This document shows, in pieces, positions 8,218-14,724 of a DNA stretch of 14,724 nucleotides. A model generated the notes under the pieces. The model was not told the DNA's origin. It saw only the letters and a program-made list of their open reading frames with translations, and ran no database searches. Location of the stretch: contig JAGGUR010000151.1 of NCBI GenBank assembly GCA_021158425.1, forward strand, positions 1 to 14,724, read 5' to 3'. The position numbers and the translations under genes are program-made. Source of the stretch: Candidatus Cloacimonadota bacterium (GTDB lineage: Bacteria > Cloacimonadota > Cloacimonadia > JGIOTU-2). Within the stretch, counting starts at the first letter, position 1. Every line of letters starts with the position of its first letter.

Positions 8218-10287
8218 TTGACTTTTAATCTTCAGAATAATATTCAATATGTCAAAGGGGTGGGACCAAAACGAGCGAAACTTTTACATCATTTAGGAAT
8301 ACATACAGTAAGAGATATCCTATTTTACTTTCCAAGAGATTATATTAACAAGATAACTAATAAACGAATTGTTGACCTGAAAATTAATGATATTGCCAGT
8401 GTAAGAGCAAAAATTGTTTCGTATGGCTATATATCTAAGTATAAGAGCACAAGATTTCAGCTAATAATATCAGATGGGTCAGGTTATCTAACTTGTATTT
8501 GGTTCAAAACCACACCCTGGTTAGAAAAGCAGTTTGAGGTAGGAAAAGAAATAATTGTTCTTGGCAGATTAAAATATTATTATAACAGACTTTGTATGCT
8601 TCATCCAGATTTTGAATTTGTTGGTTCCAAATTAGAAGAAAGTTTCTGGTCAAAAAGAAATTACCTTCCTCTATATCCTCTTACTGAAGGATTGACTAAT
8701 AAAATTTTCAGAAAGATTATATTAAATATTTTCAAAAGTGAGTTTAGGATATCAGAAACGATTCCTGAGAATATTCGTATAGTTCAAGAGCTATTACCAA
8801 TTAATCAGGCGTTAAGGAAAATTCATATGCCAGAGACAGAAGATGATATTACTTTGTCCAGAAAGAGATTTGTGTTTGAAGAATTATTTTACCTTCAGTT
8901 GATGCTCGCGAGAAGAAAGGTCCACTGGCATAAGTCTGAAGGTATTTCAATGCAAATCAAAAAGACTTATACTACTCAATTAAAAAATATACTCCCTTTC
9001 AATCTTACCTCTGCTCAGAAAAGGGTATTGAATGAGATTGTGAAAGATATGAAATCACCATTTCAAATGAATCGTCTTTTGCAAGGAGATGTTGGCTCAG
9101 GCAAGACAATTATTGCCCTTTTTGCTATGTTATTGGCAATTGAGAATGGGTATCAGGCAGCTATTATGGCACCAACGGAAATACTCGCTACTCAACATTA
9201 TTTTGCCATTACGGAGTTTTTAAAGAAGATTGATGTAAAAATTGGTTTGCTTCTTGGCGGAAATTATAAAGGAAAGAAAAAATTGAAGGAGCATATATCA
9301 AAAGGGGAGATTGATATCGTAATCGGCACGCATTCTTTGATACAAAAGGATGTAGTTTTTAGAAAACTTGGAATTGTTATCATTGATGAACAACATAGAT
9401 TTGGAGTTATTCAAAGACACTCGTTGACTCAAAAGGGACAAGTACCGGATAAAATAGTTATGAGTGCCACTCCTATTCCGCGTTCTTTGGCTTTAACCGT
9501 ATATGGCGATCTGGATATTAGTATTATTGATGAATTACCACCAAACCGTAAGGAGATTTACACAAGTTGGATTACTGAAGATAAAAAACCCCAGGTTTAC
9601 AATTTTATTAATAAAGAAATATCAAAAGGAAGACAGGTATATGTAGTTTGTCCTTTAGTAGAAAAGTCAGAAAAATCTTATCTTCGTGATGCCACAAATA
9701 CTTATGAGAAATTGAAGAGCAGTGTATTTCGTAATCATAGAGTAGCTCTACTGCATGGTCGTATGAGCAATCAAGAGAAAGATGAGATTATGCATCGTTT
9801 CAAAGATGGCAGGATAGATGTTTTGGTTTCAACCACTGTCATTGAAGTTGGAATTGATGTTCCAAATGCGACAATTATGCTGATTGAACATGCTGAACAT
9901 TTTGGTCTTTCACAATTACATCAATTAAGAGGAAGGGTCGGTAGGGGTGCTTTTAAATCATATTGTATCTTAGCGGCTTATGAACCTATTAGTGAAGAAG
10001 CTCTATTACGGTTGAATACTATGAAAGAAACTAATGATGGCTTTAAGATTTCTGAAATAGACCTTGAGATTCGTGGACCCGGAGAATTCTTTGGAACTGA
10101 ACAGTCAGGTATGCCAAGATTTAGAATTGCTAATATTGTGCGAGACAGAGAAATATTAGAGCAAGCTCACAAGATTGCTTTTCAGATAATTGCAGAAGAT
10201 TATGATTTGGAATTGGAAAGGCATAAATTGATAAAGGAAAAGTATCAAAAAGAATTTTTGAAAAGGGAGAGGTTGTTTAGTTTTTGA
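8218..10287 (+). CDS. recG: ATP-dependent DNA helicase RecG
   Basis: Branch-migrating superfamily 2 helicase that reverses stalled replication forks and processes Holliday and D-loop junctions. Seen in order: a QYVKGVGPKRAKLLHHLGI helix-hairpin-helix-like N terminus; a wedge/OB domain around residues 50-140; LTSAQKRVLNEI (Q-like motif); Walker A GDVGSGKT at 290-297; APTEILATQHY (Ia); DEQH box at 390-393; MSATPIPRSLALTVYGDLD (III); STTVIEVGIDVPNA; and QLRGRVGRG at about 569-577 (VI). The EIRGPGEFFGTEQSG region that follows belongs to the TRG/translocation part. Its 689 residues match the family (about 690). The start is TTG at 8218 with AGGAG upstream. It follows the glycan operon after a 102-bp gap holding a palindromic repeat and is probably transcribed partly from upstream. 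It is complete, with no missing motif. Confidence 0.97.
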   Translation: MTFNLQNNIQYVKGVGPKRAKLLHHLGIHTVRDILFYFPRDYINKITNKRIVDLKINDIASVRAKIVSYGYISKYKSTRFQLIISDGSGYLTCIWFKTTPWLEKQFEVGKEIIVLGRLKYYYNRLCMLHPDFEFVGSKLEESFWSKRNYLPLYPLTEGLTNKIFRKIILNIFKSEFRISETIPENIRIVQELLPINQALRKIHMPETEDDITLSRKRFVFEELFYLQLMLARRKVHWHKSEGISMQIKKTYTTQLKNILPFNLTSAQKRVLNEIVKDMKSPFQMNRLLQGDVGSGKTIIALFAMLLAIENGYQAAIMAPTEILATQHYFAITEFLKKIDVKIGLLLGGNYKGKKKLKEHISKGEIDIVIGTHSLIQKDVVFRKLGIVIIDEQHRFGVIQRHSLTQKGQVPDKIVMSATPIPRSLALTVYGDLDISIIDELPPNRKEIYTSWITEDKKPQVYNFINKEISKGRQVYVVCPLVEKSEKSYLRDATNTYEKLKSSVFRNHRVALLHGRMSNQEKDEIMHRFKDGRIDVLVSTTVIEVGIDVPNATIMLIEHAEHFGLSQLHQLRGRVGRGAFKSYCILAAYEPISEEALLRLNTMKETNDGFKISEIDLEIRGPGEFFGTEQSGMPRFRIANIVRDREILEQAHKIAFQIIAEDYDLELERHKLIKEKYQKEFLKRERLFSF

Positions 10288-10289
10288 AG

Positions 10290-10314
10290 AATAGTTGTAT
10301 AAACTATTGTTTTT
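10290..10314 (+). terminator. Weak intrinsic terminator after recG
   Basis: A 7-bp stem, AATAGTT (10290-10296) with AACTATT (10302-10308), has a 5-nt loop and is followed by G and five T residues (10310-10314). It starts 3 bp after the recG stop, in the 32-bp gap before the convergent adenine deaminase gene. The stem is AT-rich, so efficiency may be low. No T-run follows it on the minus strand. Confidence 0.5.
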
Positions 10315-10319
10315 GATTC

Positions 10320-11957
10320 TTACAGCAGTTTAAATCTATTCACATCCACCAATCCTTTGTCAGTAAGCTTAATTTCCGGTATTACTTCAAGAGCTAAGAA
10401 AGACAGACTGCTAAAAGGTGATTTAAGGTCAGAACCCAAACTCTGAACTTCTGCATTTATTTTATCTAATTCAATAGCTACCTTATGATAATCATTAAGG
10501 CTCATTAGACCAGCCACAGGCAACTTCATTATTGATGCTTTGCCTTTATAAGAAAAACTTAAACCACCCTGATTCTCTATTATTATATTTACCGCTGATT
10601 TTATATCTTCATCATTTGTCCCAACTGCTATAATATTGTGACAATCATGTGCTATGCTGGAAGCAATAGCACCTTTTTTCAAGTTAAATCCATGAACCTG
10701 GCAGGTTGAGATATTTCCTGTTTTGTTATATCTTTCAACTACCACCAATTTTAGAATATCTTGATTTAAATCAATCTCATTTTCTGTTTTTATGTTTAAC
10801 ACCTTTGTAACCACACTTCCATCTTCAATATCAATTATATGGTTAAAGTAATTGGAAGGAATTTGGGGAATAGTGCTTATCTTTTTAACATTAATTGTTT
10901 TAAGTATATTTTGTGGGATTGACAATTCAGTTTCAACTGGAATAGTTTTTCCATTTTGATATACAATGTTTCCATTGAAAATTACAATTTCAGGTATGAA
11001 ATCAATAAGATTATTCAATATTTGCAGGTTTGCCTTTTTACCTTTCTCAACAGTTCCAATATTATCTAATTTGTAATATTGTGCAGTATTAAAAGATGCA
11101 GCTCTTATTGCTCTTATAGGATTTATACCCAAACTTACAGCTTTTCTAACATTAAAATTTATATGACCATTTTTAATAATATCAGGAGCTAATTTATCAT
11201 CACTACAGAACATAATATTATCTTTGTATTCATTTAGAAGTTGATAGCATTTGTCAGGACATTTTTCAGTAGAGCCTTCTCTGATGAAGATATTCATACC
11301 AAGAGAAAGTTTTTCTTTCATTTCATCGTAACTTGTTGATTCGTGGTCATCTGTAATTCCTGCATTTATGTATTTTTTTAAATTGTCTTTAGTTAAGCGT
11401 GGTGCATGGCCATTAATGATTTTGCCTTTTTCTTTTGCAATTTGAATCTTTGTCATAATTTCAGGGTCTTGATTTATTACTGCGGGGAAATTCATTACCT
11501 CACCAAGAGCGATTACTTCATCATATTCAAACATTTGTCTAATTTCTTTTATACCAATTTTTGCACCAGATGTTCCAAGAGAACTTGCTGGCACACACGA
11601 AGGGGCTGTAAGAAATACATCAATTCTTGCTTTTTTACTTTCCTTGCGAAAATATTCAAATCCTTCCATACCAGCAACATTACAGATTTCATGGCAATCA
11701 GCTATAATCGCAGAAGTGCCTTGCCTGAGCGCTGCTTCTCCAAAATGGAATGGGGTTAGATTACTGCTTTCAATATGAAAGTGAGCATCAATAAAGCCAG
11801 GACTCAGGAATTTGCCTTTTCCATTTATTATTGTATTGGCTTGAATAGGAGAATTAGAAATTTTAACTATTTTGCCATTATTAATTCCAACAGAAGCGCT
11901 GGAAATAGTTTCGTTTTTTACTTTAACGATATTGATATTATTTATTGCGATATGCAT
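10320..11957 (-). CDS. ade: Adenine deaminase
   Basis: Metal-dependent amidohydrolase that converts adenine to hypoxanthine and ammonia for purine salvage. Seen: an N-terminal urease-like beta-sandwich start (NGKIVKISNS), then GFIDAHFHIESS with the HxH metal ligands at H59 and H61, LGEVMNFPAV near 151-160, NGHAPRL with H184, DDHEST at 203-208 and CSDDK at 251-255. A long C-terminal domain includes CQVHGFNLKKGAIASSIAHDCHNIIAVG and GLSFSYKG, a layout specific to adenine deaminases (Ade/YerA family) rather than to dihydroorotases or hydantoinases. Its 545 residues are slightly below the usual ~570-590 but nothing conserved is visibly missing. The start is the ATG at 11957, preceded only by an AAAAGAA purine run that overlaps the end of the M16 gene. 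The 11-nt spacing implies cotranscription with that peptidase. Confidence 0.94.
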   Translation of the reverse strand: MHIAINNINIVKVKNETISSASVGINNGKIVKISNSPIQANTIINGKGKFLSPGFIDAHFHIESSNLTPFHFGEAALRQGTSAIIADCHEICNVAGMEGFEYFRKESKKARIDVFLTAPSCVPASSLGTSGAKIGIKEIRQMFEYDEVIALGEVMNFPAVINQDPEIMTKIQIAKEKGKIINGHAPRLTKDNLKKYINAGITDDHESTSYDEMKEKLSLGMNIFIREGSTEKCPDKCYQLLNEYKDNIMFCSDDKLAPDIIKNGHINFNVRKAVSLGINPIRAIRAASFNTAQYYKLDNIGTVEKGKKANLQILNNLIDFIPEIVIFNGNIVYQNGKTIPVETELSIPQNILKTINVKKISTIPQIPSNYFNHIIDIEDGSVVTKVLNIKTENEIDLNQDILKLVVVERYNKTGNISTCQVHGFNLKKGAIASSIAHDCHNIIAVGTNDEDIKSAVNIIIENQGGLSFSYKGKASIMKLPVAGLMSLNDYHKVAIELDKINAEVQSLGSDLKSPFSSLSFLALEVIPEIKLTDKGLVDVNRFKLL

Positions 11958-11968
11958 GAATTATTCTT

Positions 11969-13210
11969 TTACTTTTTTGCTTGCAAAATTGTAGTTATAA
12001 ACCTTTCTGGTTTGAACAATTCCTTAGCCAACGATTGAATATGAATTGGTTCAACGCTTTCTATCTTTTCTATAATTTCATCAATAGATTCAACTTTATT
12101 GGTATAAATATACTGCCTTGCCAGGCGATTCATCCTGGCGGTTGTGTTTTCAAGACCCATAACCAAACTGGATTTTAGTTGTGCCTTGATGGTTTTTAAT
12201 TCAGATTTTGTTACAGGCTTTTCAATAAGCCGCAGCAGTTCTGATTGTATTAATTTTAGACATTTTTTACTATTTTCCGGATTTGTTGCAGCATAAACCC
12301 CAAAACATCCAGTATCCTGGAAAAAGTCAGTAAAAGAATGAATATCGTATGCAATTCCATATTTCTCACGGATGTTTTGAAACAGCCGTGAACTCATTCC
12401 AATAGATAGGATAGAATCCAAAACGAGTAATGTAAGACGATTTTTATTAGTATATGGAAATGTTATTATGCCTGTGCAAATATGAGTTTGATTATTCGCC
12501 GCATCATAGTATATATTCTCTCTTTGTTTTATTTCGCTTGCAGGTGAGAATATCCTTTTTTCATTCTTTAATGGTCTTGATTTGTCCGAAGGAAAATATT
12601 GATTTGCATATTTAACTAATTCTTCATGTTCAAGAAAACCTGAAGCAGTAATTATAATTTTTTTTGGATGATAATTTTTGGAGATAAAATCTATACAGAT
12701 ATTTTTATTGATTTTTTTTATATTATCTTTATGTCCCAAAATTGGGCGTCCAAGTGGATGATTATGGAATAGATTTTCATAAAATCTTTCAAAGATGAGT
12801 TCACCAGGGTTATCTTCAATCTCATTGATCTCATCAATAACCACATTTTTTTCCTTTTCAATCTCTATATCTGAAAAGATAGAATTTTGAATTATGTCAG
12901 AAAGCAAATCAATACTTTGCTTCAGATGCTCACTTAATATGCGTGTATAATAACAGGTAAATTCTTTGCTGGTGAATGCATTAATTATTCCGCCAAGAGA
13001 TTCAAGATAATGTGCAATTTCATATTTATTGCGTTTTTCAGTTCCCTTGAAAAGCATATGCTCAAGAAAGTGAGCAACACCACGGTTATCTGGATTTTCA
13101 TTCCGAGAACCTGCATTAATCCATACTCCTACTGCTATTGAACGGACATAGTCTATTTTTTCAGATAGGATTGTTATCCCATTTTTTAAAGTTGTTTTTT
13201 GATATGACAT
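11969..13210 (-). CDS. M16 family zinc metallopeptidase (insulinase/processing-protease type)
   Basis: Predicted zinc peptidase of the mitochondrial-processing-peptidase/YmxG type; the physiological substrate is unknown. Seen, numbering from the ATG at 13210: the N terminus SYQKTTLKNGITILSE, the inverted zinc motif HFLEH at 47-51 (H47, E50, H51) in the context RGVAHFLEHMLFKGT, and the distal zinc ligand E127 in VVIDEINEIED, at the spacing expected for HxxEH-x(~75)-E. The second half has the M16_C signature, with SILSIGMSSRLFQNIREKYGIAY. The 413-residue single-unit length suits the small bacterial class. No signal peptide is seen. An in-frame ATG at 13252 would add 14 residues (starting MGTRRCVNQK) encoded by a repeat element. 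I reject it because a good AAAGAGGA lies 7 nt before 13210. Adenine deaminase follows after 11 nt. Confidence 0.93.
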   Translation of the reverse strand: MSYQKTTLKNGITILSEKIDYVRSIAVGVWINAGSRNENPDNRGVAHFLEHMLFKGTEKRNKYEIAHYLESLGGIINAFTSKEFTCYYTRILSEHLKQSIDLLSDIIQNSIFSDIEIEKEKNVVIDEINEIEDNPGELIFERFYENLFHNHPLGRPILGHKDNIKKINKNICIDFISKNYHPKKIIITASGFLEHEELVKYANQYFPSDKSRPLKNEKRIFSPASEIKQRENIYYDAANNQTHICTGIITFPYTNKNRLTLLVLDSILSIGMSSRLFQNIREKYGIAYDIHSFTDFFQDTGCFGVYAATNPENSKKCLKLIQSELLRLIEKPVTKSELKTIKAQLKSSLVMGLENTTARMNRLARQYIYTNKVESIDEIIEKIESVEPIHIQSLAKELFKPERFITTILQAKK

Positions 13211-13213
13211 ATT

Positions 13214-13331
13214 GAAATCCTCTTTCTGGTTTACACACCGTCTTGTTCCCAACGCCTCGTTGGGAACACATATTCATTCCCAAGCTGGGGCTTGGGGATG
13301 AGAGGTATAGAAATCCTCTTTCTAGTTTATA
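13214..13331. repeat. REP/MITE-like double-hairpin element flanked by a 22-bp direct repeat
   Basis: Two 22-bp copies, at 13214-13235 and 13310-13331, match at 20 of 22 positions (core GAAATCCTCTTTCT). They flank a 74-bp GC-richer segment with two hairpins. The first, 13244-13268, has an 11-bp perfect stem (GTTCCCAACG / CGTTGGGAAC plus a closing T-A) and a 3-nt CCT loop. The second, 13274-13301, has a 12-bp stem around ATTCCCAAGC / GCTTGGGGAT with one G-T pair and a TGGG loop. The two share the TTCCCAA arm, as paired REP sequences (BIME-like) often do. The flanking copies each carry the M16 ribosome binding sequence. Whether this is a target duplication from insertion or a recombination product is inference. 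No transposase gene is present in the window. Confidence 0.72.
13218..13225 (-). promoter_or_regulatory. Ribosome binding site of the M16 peptidase gene, within a duplicated segment
   Basis: On the minus strand this reads AAAGAGGA, 7 nt before the ATG at 13210, which decides the start. The same site lies within a near-identical second copy upstream (13310-13331), so the leader carries a spare Shine-Dalgarno about 96 nt further 5'. Confidence 0.75.
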
Positions 13332-13367
13332 AGCTTAAAATTTATTATTCAACCCAATATCCAGAAA

Positions 13368-13853
13368 TTAGGTTGACTTCATTTTGTCTTTAACAGCATT
13401 AAAAACAGCTTCTGGCACATACTCTTTAATGTTACCACCCAATTTTATAATTTGCTTTACCATACTTGAACTAAGATAAAGATATTTACTTTGTGGAGTG
13501 AGAAAAACAGTTTCAACATCTTCACATAGTGAGCGATTAGCAAGTGCTAACTGCAATTCATATTCAAAATCTGATACAGCCCGTAATCCTCTAATCATTA
13601 CAGAGCTTCCCTTTCTTTTTACATAATCTACAGCCAATCCATCAAATGCCTCAACCTCTACATTACATATATTCTTAGTTGCAATTTCTGCAAGATGGAC
13701 TCGTTCTTCAGGAGAAAAGAGACATTCCTTGTTTGTTTCTTTAGCAATTGCTATTATAACTTTGCCGAATATTTTACAAACTCTTTCAATAATGTCTATA
13801 TGACCATTGGTGATAGGGTCAAATGTGCCCGGGTAAATTGCTATGTTTTTCAT
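13368..13853 (-). CDS. coaD: Phosphopantetheine adenylyltransferase (CoaD)
   Basis: Catalyses the penultimate step of coenzyme A synthesis: 4'-phosphopantetheine plus ATP gives dephospho-CoA plus pyrophosphate. Seen: the nucleotidyltransferase motif YPGTFDPITNGH, with T15-x-G-H18 as the (T/H)xGH active-site motif; MIRGLRAVSDFEYE at about 86-99, with R88 and R91 in the phosphate-binding segment; and LSSSMVKQ at 127-134, the variant of the ISSTxVR/K signature. The 161-residue length is standard and the gene appears complete. The ATG at 13853 has AGGAG 12 nt upstream (13866-13870), a rather long spacing. An ATG directly after that site opens only a four-codon frame (M-N-K-K-stop) overlapping the coaD start. 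A 125-bp gap separates it from the M24 peptidase gene, so it may have its own promoter. Confidence 0.97.
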   Translation of the reverse strand: MKNIAIYPGTFDPITNGHIDIIERVCKIFGKVIIAIAKETNKECLFSPEERVHLAEIATKNICNVEVEAFDGLAVDYVKRKGSSVMIRGLRAVSDFEYELQLALANRSLCEDVETVFLTPQSKYLYLSSSMVKQIIKLGGNIKEYVPEAVFNAVKDKMKST

Positions 13854-13887
13854 TTTTTATTCATACTCCTATGTATTTCTTCTGTCG

Positions 13888-13916
13888 GTTATAAGCGAAT
13901 TTGCCTACGGTGAAAA
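13888..13916 (-). promoter_or_regulatory. Possible sigma70-type promoter for coaD
   Basis: On the minus strand TTTTCA (13911-13916) and TATAAC (13888-13893) are 17 bp apart, upstream of coaD in the 125-bp gap. The match is modest and such boxes arise easily in AT-rich sequence, so this is tentative. The rest of the gap (13917-13978) shows nothing recognisable. Confidence 0.25.
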
Positions 13917-13978
13917 AAAGATACTTGAATTTATTTTCCACCTGTTACTTTTTTGTTTTCAGTTTCCAGTTTCAAATT

Positions 13979-14724
13979 TCATTCCCTTTTTGCCGTAATT
14001 CTTTCTATCTCTTCAATCTCCTTTGGAATTTTTGAAGAAAGAACCTCACATCCATTCTTAGTTACCAGAACATCATCTTCTATTCTTACACCAATCTTTT
14101 CCTCTTTGATATAAATTCCTGGCTCAACTGTGATAACATTCCCAACCTGCAGTTTTTCTTCTCTATCACTTAAATCATGTGTATCTAATCCGAGATGATG
14201 GCTAACTCCGTGCATATAATACTTTTTGTATTCTTCGCTATCATCAGTCGCGGCTCCCGATATATCGGGAGACGGAGGGGGAGATACTTTGGATTTTTTA
14301 GTGATTAATTTTAATCTGAAAAGTGCTTCCGTGATTAATTCAATAGTTTTAGTCTGCAATTCTTTAATAGTAATGCCGGGTTTTACTGAATTAATTATTT
14401 TCTTTTGGATTTGAAGCACTTCGTTATATACTTCTTTCTGTCTTTTATTAAATTTCCCTGAGGCGGGGAAAGTTCTTGAAATATCTGCATTATATTCCTG
14501 ATATTTTGCACCAACATCTAAAAGCACCAGGTCATTTTTTTCAATCTTTGAATTATTTTTTTCGTAATGCAAAATTGTTGCATTCTTACCGCTTGCGACA
14601 ATTGGAGAAAATGCAAGTTTCTTTTCTCCTCGTTTGATACACTCAAACTTGAAATATGCTTCTAATTCATACTCCATCATTCCAGGTTTAGCATGCTCTA
14701 ATATACTTCTTATTCCCTCGTTTG
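13979..14724 (-). CDS. pepP: Xaa-Pro aminopeptidase, M24B family (5' end outside window)
   Basis: Dinuclear-metal aminopeptidase expected to remove N-terminal residues that precede proline. Seen: the frame is open through the window edge, starting NEGIRSILEHAKPGMMEYELEA, a typical internal M24B sequence. The ATG pair near 14680 is therefore internal and the creatinase-type N-terminal domain lies outside. The pita-bread domain shows both Asp ligands (LLDVGA and YNADISRTF), the His ligand in YMHGVSHHLGLDTHD, Glu in TVEPGIYI and Glu in GVRIEDDV, so the metal site is complete. The YMHG-SH-LGLD-HD signature favours PepP over PepQ. Oddity: the loop between the LKLITKK and YKKYYMHG segments contains SPPPSPDISGAAT, encoded by a GC-rich palindrome unlike the surrounding AT-rich DNA. 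The loop is about ten residues longer than usual by memory of the family. Confidence 0.92.
   Translation of the reverse strand, partial: NEGIRSILEHAKPGMMEYELEAYFKFECIKRGEKKLAFSPIVASGKNATILHYEKNNSKIEKNDLVLLDVGAKYQEYNADISRTFPASGKFNKRQKEVYNEVLQIQKKIINSVKPGITIKELQTKTIELITEALFRLKLITKKSKVSPPPSPDISGAATDDSEEYKKYYMHGVSHHLGLDTHDLSDREEKLQVGNVITVEPGIYIKEEKIGVRIEDDVLVTKNGCEVLSSKIPKEIEEIERITAKRE
14254..14271. repeat. Perfect 18-bp palindrome in frame within the M24 peptidase gene
   Basis: CTCCCGATATATCGGGAG equals its own reverse complement. It is embedded in a short GC-rich patch (about 14247-14285, including a GGAGGGGGAG run) inside an AT-rich coding sequence, and is read as S-P-D-I-S-G-A. The pattern resembles dispersed intergenic palindromes that occasionally insert in frame, as Rickettsia palindromic elements do; membership of any named family is not established here. 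Confidence 0.7.

Noticed and set aside
11406..11759. Plus-strand frames of 62-117 codons opposite ade, M16, coaD and the M24 gene
   Set aside because: All are antisense to genes with full family motifs; none has a recognisable product.
13211..13252. 14-residue N-terminal extension of the M16 peptidase from an ATG at 13252
   Set aside because: The ATG lies inside the first hairpin of the repeat element and has no ribosome binding site, whereas the ATG at 13210 has AAAGAGGA at 7 nt and fits the family N terminus.
13349..13376. Terminator after coaD (TCAACC / GGTTGA, 6-bp stem)
   Set aside because: The loop of about 16 nt is long, the stem overlaps the end of the coding sequence, and no T-run follows on the minus strand.

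Overview
The window is an AT-rich bacterial chromosome segment, roughly one-third G+C by eye. Genes are packed tightly, the standard code is used (TGA, TAA and TAG all act as stops), and TTG starts recur. A secreted protein with a signal peptide, Reg_prop-type propeller repeats and a C-terminal FlgD-like/Por-type tail (a VFPNPF motif near its start, a GIYFYVL strand near its end) points to the Fibrobacteres-Chlorobi-Bacteroidetes neighbourhood. Uncultured lineages such as Cloacimonadota, Marinimicrobia or WOR-3 are possible. This is inference from domain style, not a phylogenetic result.

Positions 1-8115 (+ strand) are a surface-glycan locus. It holds a 5'-truncated GT4-type glycosyltransferase, a non-hydrolysing UDP-GlcNAc 2-epimerase (wecB type), two more GT-B glycosyltransferases and a WecA/TagO/MraY-type polyprenyl-phosphate sugar-1-phosphate transferase. 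An 813-residue exported double-propeller protein follows. From the epimerase on, spacing is 7 nt, 3 nt, then two 4-nt ATGA overlaps, so this looks like one operon. The membrane transferase would prime an undecaprenyl-linked glycan, the epimerase would supply UDP-ManNAc, and the GTs would extend the chain. The role of the propeller protein is unknown.

Positions 8116-10287 hold a striking phased palindromic repeat, then recG with an unambiguous Shine-Dalgarno and a TTG start. A weak terminator lies between recG and the convergent minus-strand block.

Positions 10320-14724 (- strand) are housekeeping genes, transcribed in the order pepP-like M24 aminopeptidase (5' end outside the window), coaD, M16 zinc peptidase, adenine deaminase. 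The last two are 11 nt apart.

No defence system, phage, transposase gene, CRISPR array, tRNA or rRNA was seen, and I find no convincing wholly new system. The points most worth attention are small-scale: (i) a double-hairpin REP-like element in the M16 leader, flanked by a 22-bp direct repeat that carries the ribosome binding site; (ii) a GC-rich perfect palindrome inserted in frame in the M24 peptidase gene; (iii) a 76-bp palindrome built from eight phased 9-bp units before recG; and (iv) a G9 tract in the exported propeller gene where a one-base slip either way gives an almost immediate stop.
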